Position numbers and translations under genes: made by a program | Source: Phallusia mammillata | Taxonomy: Eukaryota; Chordata; Ascidiacea; Phlebobranchia; Ascidiidae | Reading direction: 5' to 3' | DNA: 64,000 bases | NCBI GenBank assembly: GCA_003260075.1 | Contig: QLIY01000633.1 | Location: 1 to 64,000 of the forward strand | The notes under the pieces: model-generated | The model's input: the letters and a program-made list of their open reading frames with translations, nothing else | Told to the model about the DNA's origin: nothing | Databases searched by the model: none | In this document: piece after piece, positions 23,801 through 36,546 of the stretch | How positions within the stretch are numbered: position 1 is the first letter of the stretch | Layout: each line of letters starts with the position of its first letter

Positions 23801-26800
23801 ACAGCAAATCTTTGTTAAATGGCGTTATTCCTGTCAATATGACACCACTCTTTTTCTGCACACAATCTACTGAAAACAATCATTCAGCCTTTACAGATTC
23901 AGCCTAAGCACGATGTCACACACCAAGCCTGATTGCAAACATGATTTATACCAGTTGCATCAGAAGTAGTTGCACCATCGGTAACTGGGATGGTTGTTTC
24001 TGCATCAGTAACTGGAATAGTTGTTTCTGCGGTGGTCATCACAATGGTAGTTTCTGCAGCAGCACTGGTTGTTTCGCCTTCAGTAGCTGGCATGGTTGTT
24101 TCTGCAGTGGATACTGGTTTGGATGTTTCTGTCGCAAAACTGGTTGTTTCGCCTTCAGTAACTAACATGGTTGTTTCTGCAGTGGTCACCGCAATGGTTG
24201 TTTCTGCAGCGGAATTGGTTGTTTCGCCTTCAGTGACTAACATGGTTGTATCTGCATCAGTACTGGTTGTTTCTGCAGCAGCACTGGTTGTTTCTGCAGC
24301 GGAATTGGTTGTTTCCCCTTCAGTAACTGACATGGTTGTTTCTGCAGCCCCCCCCCCCTTTATACCAGTTGCATCAGAAGTAGTTGCACCATCGGTAACT
24401 GGGATGTTTGTTTCTGCAGTGGTCACCGCAGTGGTTGTTTCTGCAGCGGAATTGGTTGTTTCGCCTTCAGTGACTAACGTGGTTGTATTTGCAGCAACAC
24501 TGGTTGTTTCTACAGCGGCACTGCTGGTTTCTGCATCAGTACTGGTTGTTTCTGCAGCAACACTGGTTGTTTCTGCAGCGGTACTGGCTGTTTCCCCTTC
24601 AGTAACTGACATGGTTGTTGCTGCAGCGGAACTGGTTGCTTCCGCAGCGGCACTGGTTGTTTCTGCCGCGGCACTGGTTGTTTCAGCAGCGGCACTGGTT
24701 GTTTNCCGCGATGGTAGTTTCTGCAGCAACACTTGTTGTTTCCTCATCAGTAACTGGAATGTTAGTTTCTGCAGTAGTGCTGGTTGATTCTGCTGTGGTA
24801 ATTGCAATGGTTGTTTCTGCAGCGACAGTGGTTGTTTCTACAGTCGTTACTACAATGGTTGTTTCAGCGCCCCCCCCCCGTTTCTGCAGCGGCACTGGTT
24901 GTTTCCCCTTCAGTAACTGGCATGGTTATTTCTGCAGCGGCACTGGTAGTTTCCCCTTCAGTAACTGGCATGGTTGTTTCTGTAGTGGTCACCGCAATGG
25001 TAGTTTCTGCAGCAACACTTGTTGTTTCGTCATCAGTAACTGGAATGTTAGTTTCTGCAGTAGTGCTGGTTGATTCTGCAGTGGTAATTGCAATGGTTGT
25101 TTCTGCAGCGACAGTGGTTGTTTCTACTGTCGTTACTACAATGGTTGTTTCAGTCACTGTACCAGATGGTGTGGTTTCCGCAGGTGGAGCGATGGTTGTA
25201 ACTAATACGGTGACTTTTGTGTGATGAAAACATGCAACGAAAGTATACGTGTAGCAAACATAACAACAACAAACTAAAAGCGACAGACGACAACTATATT
25301 GCAACAGAAGCAGCTAAGAAACTTACACTGAACGGTGGCTTGGGAGCTTCTAAGTCCAGCAAGTTCACTTTGGACTGATATCGTGTACTCAATCCCCGGT
25401 GACAGGCCGCTGAAGGTCACTTCATTTCCCATTACTTTATTTAACAGATAAAATCAATGTCCATTACAATGTTTAGGGGTGTTAATTGTCAGTAAAGCGA
25501 AACATTTTCAAAAAGTCCTTTTTAATGTTTCAAAACTTTAAAAATTGGAACAAAAGCCGATAAAAGTTTATTTTAAACTATTCTTCACTCCATTTTAATC
25601 ATTTATAAAGCCGGTAACAGCATAAACTTCTAGGCTAGATTCGTTAATTGTAGAAAAAAATACATTACTCCACTTTAAATTCTAAACGTAGTTTTACTGG
25701 CGTACTAAATACACTGGCAAAAACTATTGCTCGATTTTCTTATTGGTGTGTTAACTTTGAAACCATTTTTTGCACCTGGTGTCGATGTTGGACTAGATGG
25801 TGATATGTTGGGCCCCCCCCCCAAACCATTTTTTGCACCTGGTGTCGATGTTGGACTAGATGGTGATATGCTGGTGACGAAACTGGTTACTGAACCAACA
25901 TCTGGTGCAGACCACGAAATCACCACATCACCATACACTGAATCTGGTGTGGCTGTCACATTCATTGGTGGATCAGGAACTAGAATTACAACACAATAAT
26001 GATTTTTCTAACTTATTCTAATCTTATTATACGTGTAACAAAATCTTGTTTCGAAACAAAATCTGGTACGACAATCATAAAACGATTGCTAAACAAGGAA
26101 TACAAACAGAAGAAAAAGCTTCGACTTGTATTTTTTCAAATAAACAAGGTATGCGATTAGGATCCTGTTCGTATTTGTATTGCCCGTAAATTTTCAGTCA
26201 TTTATTTTGTCCATAACTATACAACATGATTTGGTATAAAACGTGATTTGTTAAAATAGAGCCCAAAAGTTAGATTGACGCAAATGAAATACGTCACAAA
26301 TGTGGCCGATTGTGCAGTCAGACCTGAACCAAACACTTTTTTTAACTTCCCAAACAGGTAAAAATAGCCTGACCCGACAAATTCGGGTTTATGTAAACAT
26401 TTAGTTTGGGGAAAATGACGGTTAAAGTTATATTTTCATTTACGATTTACTATGCTTGTATTTTGTCTTTTCTATTATTTGACTCACCTGTGTATTGTTG
26501 GACAACACTTGCGGAGCTCACATTTACACCAAACACCGTAAATACAGACAGATTGTATTGTGTTCCTGCTGTCAGGCCGTCCACGATGAGCTTTGGAAAA
26601 AACTCAAAGTAACTTTTACATTAACCTCAACTGAACAAAGGTACATATAATTCTGATAAACATATAGACAACACACGCACACACCAAACAGACAAACAAA
26701 TATACTTTGACAAAAAACAGACATGCATATATATACTCAAAACAATAAACATACGACTGACCATAACAAACGCACAAAGACACAAAATAAAAAAAACAGA

Positions 26801-29800
26801 AAGTACAATCAGACAGCAAGACAACTACAACTTACTGTTATGGTTTCGCTACTGAGGTCTGCTGTGGTGAAATGTGTAGGTTCAACAAATATTCTATATC
26901 CTGTCACAGGAATATCTGCAGCAGGTCTGGTCCACGACAACTATTGCATAACAACTTAGCAGTTAGACATTAAGCCCATTCGCCGGACATAACAATGGTT
27001 TTGTCATATCTAGTTTATCATGTGTAGAAAAATAAAAAAGTGTATAATTTGTATAATAGTGCATAGAGAATTTATTGTTTTTGCAAGGAACGTATCAGGA
27101 GCAAGTAAAAAGCCTTTTGGAGTTAAAATCAATGAAGTATATCTTTGATAAGGTTTTAAAGGGAGGGCACAAATGTAACTTGGACGTGTAAGAACTGGTA
27201 ACTTACAGCTATTGAAGAAGTAGTAACGTCTGTGCTGATAATTGGCGCGATAGTTGGAGGTTTCAGCGCTGGGAAGGTGGTAAACATGCGAGTGGCGGTG
27301 TCACTCATCGCAGTGCCAGCAGTGGATCGGATAAAGACTGCAACGGAATAACACATGGATTTTACACTACACTATTCAATAGAAGACCAATGTTATTTAA
27401 ACCACACACCACACATGCTGAACAGTAAAACAAGCATTGGCGTTCTGTTGAACAATATGTGAAGTGTGTTTGTAAGATAATTAGTGAGACAACGTTGGGT
27501 CTAACCATTGGCTTTTGATGGGTTAGAGCAAAATGGCGAGGTTGTCTAGGGGACATACGCAGCCAACATTATTTGAACATTTTTACAGCATTGGTACTAC
27601 ATCGCAATGAACTATAACCATGCCGATAAACCAACTCAAACTCCTCCCTGCAATCAATTACAAAACTGTAAAAATCCACAAAGACTTTAGTGCAATGCAA
27701 ACACCAAGACAATGGCGCAAAGAAATAAACTAGTTGTCATACGATGAAAGTGCTATGCAATGAATATACCTTAAAGATTTATCTTCACCAAATTACTGGG
27801 ATGAAATTACCAAACGACACTAATAATATATTGAAAAAAAACTCATAAACACATTAATGTTAAGGGCTTGTTTCATGTGAAGCATGAACTTTATGCTAAT
27901 TTCCTGGCAATTTATGCTAACTAAAACACAGACGAAACCGGTTAATCGGATAATCGGGAAAACGCTTGGTAAATTGTAATCCTGATCAACCTGTTTTGTC
28001 GGTAACAGTTTATAGCTGCCTGTTATACAGTACTGACATGTGTATGTTGTGTTGGGCGTCAGGCCGACGAAGGTAGCTTGCGTTGCTGTAACGTCGAAGG
28101 TTTGAAGTTGCAGTAGTGCTGTTGAACCTTCCTCGTTTAAGTAAACCCTGGAAAAAGCATGTTTGTTTGAAAGCGGAAAATGGACGAAAAGGCGACATGC
28201 CTTATTGTTCAAACGCTTCATGATATACTTATGACATCATCAGTGATATGAATGCCACATCAGTTACATTTGTTAAAAACACTTGACTCGCGTAAAAGTT
28301 TGATAAAAGGTGCGAAACAAGAGTCGCGTAACACAGTGATGCGAAGTGTTAGGGAAGTGTATTTGGACCGTTATTTTCCCCATTAAACGTATGAACAGAT
28401 CTGTGTATAGTGTTAAATTTAAAAGTTAAAAAGATTTTTCTCAAGAAACACTTATCTCAAAAACTAAATGGCAAACTTTGAATTATAAGTCCTAAAGTTT
28501 AATCTTTTTTTCCATCGAGCAAATGAGCTGATGAGTAGCATAAAAAATACCGAATATTTGACTGACCTGAAACCAGTTGCAGTTGTTCCCACGCCTGTCC
28601 ACCGAATCGTGATCGAAGTAAGCGTCATATCTTCAGAAAGGATTGGCCCAACAAAAGGAATGTTCAACACTGAAACACGAAAACACATGTAGTACATTGT
28701 GATTTTTATCATAAGAAACAGCTGTCATTATACATCAATTGTTTTAGTTTGGTGTGGCTTTTTGCGCAAACTACCAAATATATGTGATTTTTGCCTATAG
28801 TTTTATTGGGAATTTGCTAAGGAAAAGCGTGTTTATTAACGACTAATACCATACACAGTTGATAGTTTTCACCCTGCAGTTTGTGTAGCTTTTCATATAT
28901 GGCGCCCTGCATTTTAATGCCAATGCAAAATTATTTCTATATCTCTCCAATGCCAAACGTACAATCAATGGCGGCTTACAATCGAGAAAATACGGTATAT
29001 CAAATTCTGATAGTAAAACCCCCCCCCCTGTACAGCTCGTGCCCGCATCGTTGCCCATGGCTGATGTATCCGCATAAAACTGATTGCATGCACAACTGAA
29101 AAAACAACAAAGTTTTTAAAGTTGGATGTTTAACTAATACAGCAAACCATTGGTTAGCTTTAATAATGTGTAGTACTCCCCATACTTCAATAGTTTGGGG
29201 CTTTCTTTAAGTATCCCTAAAAACGCGTGTTTCCCCGCTTACAAATAAAATGTTAAATTTTGCATATAAATGAAAAGGGTTAGGCCTCAAAGTACAAGGG
29301 CGTCTGCGTTAAGCCAAAGTACGGTATGTCAAAGTTACTAATTTTGGATACTTGAAATTGCTTAAATCTTTGATGTTGTTGAAAATTGCATGGGAAAGCG
29401 GTTAAGAAAATTTGCAGCCCCCCCCCCAAACTGATTGCAAGCACAACTGAAAAAATAAACATATATATAGTTTTTAAAGTTTGCAGTTTGACTAATATAG
29501 CAAAACCATGGTTTGGCTACAATACTGTGCAGTATTCCCAGTACTTTAATAGTTTGGATCTTCTTTTAAGTATCGCTCAGAACCTGTGCTTCCCTGCGCT
29601 TACAATAAAAATGCGGAATTTTGTACATTGAGGAAAAAGGACTAGGCCACAAAGTACAAGGGCTTCTGCGTTAAGCCAAAGTATGGTATGTCAAAGGTAG
29701 TAATGTTGGCTACTAGAAATTTGCTTGTGTATTTGATTGTTTTTAATTTTGCTTGTGTTTGTTATTCACTAGGCCCATGGGAAAGCGGTTAAGAAAATTT

Positions 29801-32800
29801 GCAATGTATTTGCATGTGTATTTGTACATTACCTGAATGACCCTTCGCTGTTGTTACACTGCGCGTTTGCATCACAATTGTTGTCTGACTCGTTGTTGCA
29901 TTCATTTATATCCGAGCATGTGGTCGCGTTCACCCGGGAGAAACCTTAAAAAATATTTAAATGGAATAAAATAAACGTTTATATGTGTTTTTGTAACCGG
30001 GGATTTTTGTAGATGATAATATCAGTGTTTACAAAAAATAAGAAACGGTTTTAGAAGCAGTTTACCTTTGTATTGGTTCGATTTGAATAATTCATTCACG
30101 ATAAACCCAACAAAATAGTGTTTATACTTTTTAAGGTACAAGGTAAAACGTATGTTTGTTTTTTGTCATTGCTAAAATACTGAAAAAGATGTTGTTTAAA
30201 CATAGAAAAAACAGGTACAAAAAAATCTTGCTGTCTTTTTAGGACCTCCAAAATATTTATCAAAACAAAGTTATGATAAACCTCAAAAATAACTTGAAGC
30301 ATTTTTTGCTGACTCAGCAAAAGTACCTGATCGACACATGCACTCTGCTGTGCCCGTCGCATTGACAAAGCAATCAGAATTGATACAAGTATCATTACAA
30401 GCCCGGTCCGCCACACATGTTCCGTTGGTCAGCACAAATCCAACAAAGCAAGAACAGTTGAAACCACCTGTAGACAAAATTACATTGAACAAACGTCTTT
30501 ACACAGTTTCCCATTATTAAAGGTGCTGTTTAAGCGGGAGTAACACACCCCCCCCCCTTTTTCGAGAAATACATAATAAACAATTTGCAAAAAAATCGTC
30601 TTTCTGGTTATTTTTACCATCAATATTGGTGCAAGCCTGTTGGCAGGATGAGGGGTTAAGACACTCGTCCACATCTTCACAAGTCAACCCCCCCCCCAAA
30701 AGTACCTGATCGACACATGCACTCTGCTGTGCCCGTCGCATTGACGAAGCAATCTGAATTGATACAAGCTGCAATCTCCGCACCACTACAAGCACTGGCC
30801 GCCACACAAGTTCCGCTGGTCAGCTCGAATCCAGCAAAGCAAGAACACTCGAAACCACCTGTAGGCGAAATTACATTGAATAAACGTATTTACACAGTTT
30901 TCCACTATTAAAGGTGCTTTTTAAGCGGGAGTAACACCCACAAAAGCAAACGTGAAAACAATATTCAAGAAAAAATCTTTCATTACTTTCTGATCTCCTT
31001 TCTAGAAATACAGTAAACCTCGGTTAATTCGGAACCGTTTTGACCAAAAAATTGATTTACCGATGTCTTGCCACATTACAAATCATTTGTACCCCAAATT
31101 TTTTTCGAGAAATACATAATAAACAATTTGCAAAAAAATCGTCTTTCTTGTCATTTTTACCAATAATATTGGCGCAAGCCTGCTGACAGGATGAGGGATT
31201 AAGACACTCGTCCACATCTTCACAAGTCATTGCATCGCTACCAAGTGTGTAGCCGGTACCACACGAACATATGAAGCTTCCTGCAAAGAAAAGTCGTGAA
31301 AAGGTTAAAGAAACTTGCCAACATTTCGATATCGGTTTTCATACAATCAGCGGCAGAATTATGATTGCATGAGCGATTTGTTAAACTTCTGCAATAAAGT
31401 GTTTTGTTTTGTTGTCTGGCCGTTTTGTTTTTGATGTTTTTGAATATTTGATTGACACCATTAATAATAAACCCACAAACATTACAAAAAAAAAGATTAA
31501 ACTTATCAACATAACATACATATATCCAACACAGAAATAGGGAACACATTTAAGAAAAGTGACCACAAACCGTTGGTGTTGGTGCAGTTTTGACTACAAT
31601 CGCCCCTTCCCCCGTTCGGCAAACACTCATTGTTGTCGTCACAAGTGGTATTATCGTTGTTCAAAGTGTAACCGGTCGTACACGAGCAACTGTGGTGTAA
31701 ATGACATATGTTATAAGTTTGGAAATGCAAAACATATAAAAACAACTATATATTATTGAAAACTGCTGTATTAAGTGGATGTTACTGTAATAAAAGTTAA
31801 ATGGGTTATGTCATTAACCGGATTGGGCTGCACTGTACAGAACATCGACAGATATGGGAATATACCATGCTCTTGAATCATCATTTTTAAACCGAGTTGA
31901 GCCCCAATTTGAAATAAACCTGTAAGAAAAATGTGTACAACGGTTTCACAACAGACCTAAATGAAGCGTCAAAGTTTTGGCACATTCCCACAGGTCCTGG
32001 TGGACAAACTGCTGGATCTGTTTCACATTCGTTGACATCCACACATGCGCCGCCGTCCATTATAAAGCCATCGTTGCACGGACAGCTGTGAAAGTTAAGT
32101 TTGTTCGAAATGGGTTTGGAAATCAATATGGAAAATAATAAACATATGAAAGAAAAATAATTACGAAATGAATATACAACTACAAGTACAAGTAAATAAC
32201 TACAATTAATTCAGTTATAGTAGCTCTTTAGATGCTTAAAACACAAAATGAAATATATTTTTCTTACTGGGATTAGCAAAGTAATTTATAAGATATTTAA
32301 AACAGGATTTCAGTTCTAAAAATACGTTTATCAGAAATATAAAATTATACCATTTGATTCATGTATCATACGGTTCGGGCAAAACATTAAAGTTATGTTG
32401 ATTACTAAATAACCTGAAGCTTCCAAAGCTGTCGACGCAATTGCTGTTGACGTCAGTGCATGGTGACGTCACAGCAGTGCCCCCCCCCCCCTGAAGCTTC
32501 CAAAGCTGTCGACGCAATTGCTGTTGACGTCAGTGCACGGTGATGTCACAGCAGTACATTCGTTGATATTTTGGCACATAGATGCGCTGTCTCGCTCAAA
32601 GCCAGTGGCACATTCGCAACTGTAAAGTAAAGCAAACACGTCAGAACGGTTTTACACCTAGTCCTGTTTTCAATCATTTTTAATGTTTACCACATTGATG
32701 ACAGAAACCTGTGCTTGAGATGTGCATGCTCAATTAGAAAAAATAGGTTTTACTTTAGGGGATCATGGTTTTTGAATATTTTTTCATATTTACCGGAAGC

Positions 32801-35800
32801 TTTGTGGCACGTTTACGCAAGTTTCAGTTGAAGCGTCGCACGGGTTGTCCAAACATTCATTGATATCAATACAGTTTCCAGCAGTTCCGTTAAACGAGCC
32901 CACTCCGGTAAGTCCGCTTGAACAGTTACATCTAAAAGTTGACCAGAAATGTCAATAACAATTATTCCTAAGTTAGAAATAAAGTGTTACAGTAAATTAT
33001 GTAAATCATGCAACTTTTAATAAATTATGTAGTCATTTACTGTTGTTCAGATTTATTTTAATCAATACAACTCCATTTAAAAACGTACGAAAAGCGCCTA
33101 TGTCACTAACACGTTTCAACGTACAAAAACATTCGTTTGTAAAATCTTTTAAAACATGAAACTAGTTTTGCGTCATAATAAAGCGGTACCACTGGTTTAT
33201 ACAATGATTGTTCTTGTACATTAAAATACGGGTGCGCAGTTTTTAATACTGTTGGACCAACTACAATTAACATGATAAGACTGCGGGCCGCATCTATGTA
33301 TTCAACACAAGTTGACTTTACTTGTACACACTTGAGTTACAAGCCACCAGTAAAATTCGCAAGTGATTGTAGCCACATTGTCAGATAACAGAAAATTAAC
33401 CACATTTAGTTTAGAATCTAACGTCTCCACTGGCGGCACAACCATTTTATGGTCGTTTTTGACCGTAGGCTGCTGGTTGCATACTAATCCCTGTACATCT
33501 CATGCATTATTTCAGAGTCATAAACAAATTGGTAACTTCTTATCAACCAAGAGATAAGCAGACCTGTATGAGCCGGGAATGTTCTCGCATATTTCAATTC
33601 CAGGTGCACAGGGTGAGGTGGCGGCACTGCATTCGTCAATATCGTCGCATCTGGTGTCGTTGGACGTGGAAACAGTGTAACCATCATCACATCTGCATAA
33701 CGCCCTGTCTAAAACTGACAGACATCGCTGCTCGCATGGAGAACTAAGGCAGGCTGCAAAAAAGTAGATATGATTATGTAAGGCAGACTAATTTATGGCA
33801 ACTCTCCAAGGTTTACAAAGTTTCTCTATAATACTTTAGTTGTAGGAAATAGGTGGGCATTATTACCTACAGGACGTGATACTCATTAATTATGATGGCA
33901 TTGTTAGTGTGTTGCTTTAAAGCAAATCTAAATACTGCTATTGGATAATTTGGAATTCTTTATCTAAGGCTTATTGAGGTTGTAGACTGCTATAACATTA
34001 AAACATATCATTTGTCGGGTTAAAGCCACGGACTATCTTAGCAAATGACCCGCAATGTAAAAACAAATGTACATGCAAATTGAAAACAAGCAAAATCTTA
34101 CCATCGGAATCACATCTCATGATGGGGTCACCAACTGTTCCCTCAGGGCAAGGATCGCAATCAAATCCAATTTCTGGTGCTACACGGTCAGTGCAAGTTG
34201 TGTTGCAAGGTGATGGTGCACACTCGTCTCTGTCCCTATCGCAAAACGTCCCATCGTATGCTTCTGAACAAGAACACCTTGGCACCTGTGGAGAATAAAA
34301 GTTAGATTTGAGTTGGATGTGATTTAGTGTTGTGAATTGTTTAGAAAAACTGCAGGGGTTCGTAAATCAATAATATTGACATGTTTCAATGAACAACTTG
34401 CAAATACAAAAGCATAAAACCATTTAGTGATAAGTAGGCTTCATAAGGTGACACCGAGCTGACATCACTTTGGTTCCCAAAATGTTGTTTTTTTGGGACC
34501 CAGTTTACTCTGTGCCCAGTCGTAAAATCGAACAGATTTAGTAAAGTATTTTATCTTGTTACTTTCAATAAGCTAAAAATTCCTAATCACGCAACATATT
34601 CCCTGTACGACCAATGTCTTGTCACCAGCTGTCCTGAGAGAACCTTTGTAGATCGAAACAGTGTGCACGGTCTATATACTCTATAACTTTTGTTTGGGGT
34701 TATCTTTATGCAGCGTTCCGTAGACTTGATGTATTAATTGTTTTAAGGAGTATAAACTGAATAAAAGTCTTAATCATTACAATTAAGTTGTAAATATGTT
34801 TCTTTAAACATTTTGAAGTGTTGCGAGTGCACTGGCATAACGAAATTGAAAGAAACGGCTCTTAATACAATACCCCAAAGTTCATGACTGTTTTTAAAGC
34901 CCCCCCCCCTCTCTATAATACTTTAGTTGTAGGAAATAGGTGGGCATTATTACCTACCGGACGTGATACTTATTAATTATGATGGCGTTGTTAGTATGTT
35001 GCTTTAAAGCAAATCTAAACACTGCTATGGGATCATTTGGAATTCTTTTCTTAAGACTTGCTGAGGTTGAAGACTGCTACCAAATGACCCGCAAAAAGTA
35101 TATGTAAAAGTAAATGTACATAAAATTAGAAAACAAGTAAAATCATACCATCTGGATCACAACTCATAACGGGGTCACCAATGGTCCCCTCAGGGCAAGG
35201 TGCGCAATCAAATCCAAAATCTGGTGCTACACGGTCAGTGCAAGTTGTGTTGCAAGGTGATGGTGCACACTCGTCTCTGTCACTTTCGCAAAACGTCCCA
35301 TCGTATGCTTCTGAACAAGAACACCTTGGCACCTGTGGAAAATAAAGTTAGATTTAAGTTGGACGTGATTTAGTGTTGTGAATTGTTTAGTAATAAAATT
35401 GAATTAGTGAAAAACTGCAGGGGTTCGTAAATTCAATAATATTGACATGTTTTAATGAACAACTTGCAGATACAAAAGCATAAAACCATTTAGTGATAAG
35501 TAGGCCTCATAAAGTGACACCGAGAAGACATCACTTTGGTTCCCAAAATATATTTTTTTGACCCAGTATACTTTGTGCCCAGTCGTGAAATCGAACAGAT
35601 TTAGTAAAGTATTTTATCTTGTTACTTTCAACAAGCCCTAATCACGCAACATATTCCCTGTACGATCAATGTCTTGTCACCAGCTGTCCTGATAAGACCT
35701 TTGTAGGGCGAAACAGTGTGCACGGTCTATAACTTTTGTTTGGGGTTAACTTTTTGCAGCGTTCCGTAGACTTGACACATTAATTGTTTCAAGGAGTATG

Positions 35801-36472
35801 AACTGTATAAAAGTCTTAATCATTACAATTAAGTTGTAAATATATTTCTTTACACATTTTGAAGTGTTGCGAGTGCACTGGCATAACGAAATAGATAGAA
35901 ACGGCTTTAATACAATACCCCATAGTTCCTGACGGTTTTTAAAGTTTTTAACACGGTTCCAAAACAAACAATTCACTTTAAAACACTTACAAAGAACTGT
36001 TTAGTTGAGTCGCTGGTTGTAAACCCGTTTTGACAAGTACCATTATTGACACAAGCACATAAAGTAACTTCAACAAACAAGGTGCTTCGGAATCCATCAG
36101 CATCTGTTGCTTGTATTCGGACAGATATCGGTGTTGGAGAAGTTGGCGTCCATTCGAATATACCAGCTGTTGAGAAAACAAAACAATTCGGTATCAGAAC
36201 ATGTATTAAGTTGAGTTTGGTTTACTTCGCATCATAAAGCAATCATAGCACCAGACTTCTGGTTGACTCTTGCTTGATAAGAAAACAAAACTATTCTAGA
36301 ACAGGGTAACTGCGGCCCGCATATCAAATGCTGCCCATTAATTAAAGGTTGTGCAGCCCGTGAAGACATTTGGATTTTCAATGAAGTGTGACCCCCCCCC
36401 CAACTTCAACAAACAAGGTGCTTCGGAATCCATCAGCATCTGTTGCTTGAATTCGTACAGATATCGGTGTAG

Positions 36473-36546
<74 letters not shown>

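Noticed and set aside
23990..25224. Long + strand open frames rich in Val, Ser and Ala
   Set aside because: They are antisense shadows of the Thr-rich mucin exon: repeats of ACA/ACT/GCA codons read as Val/Ser/Ala on the other strand. Splice sites and phases support only the minus strand. The + strand frame at 22473-22835 is the same effect.
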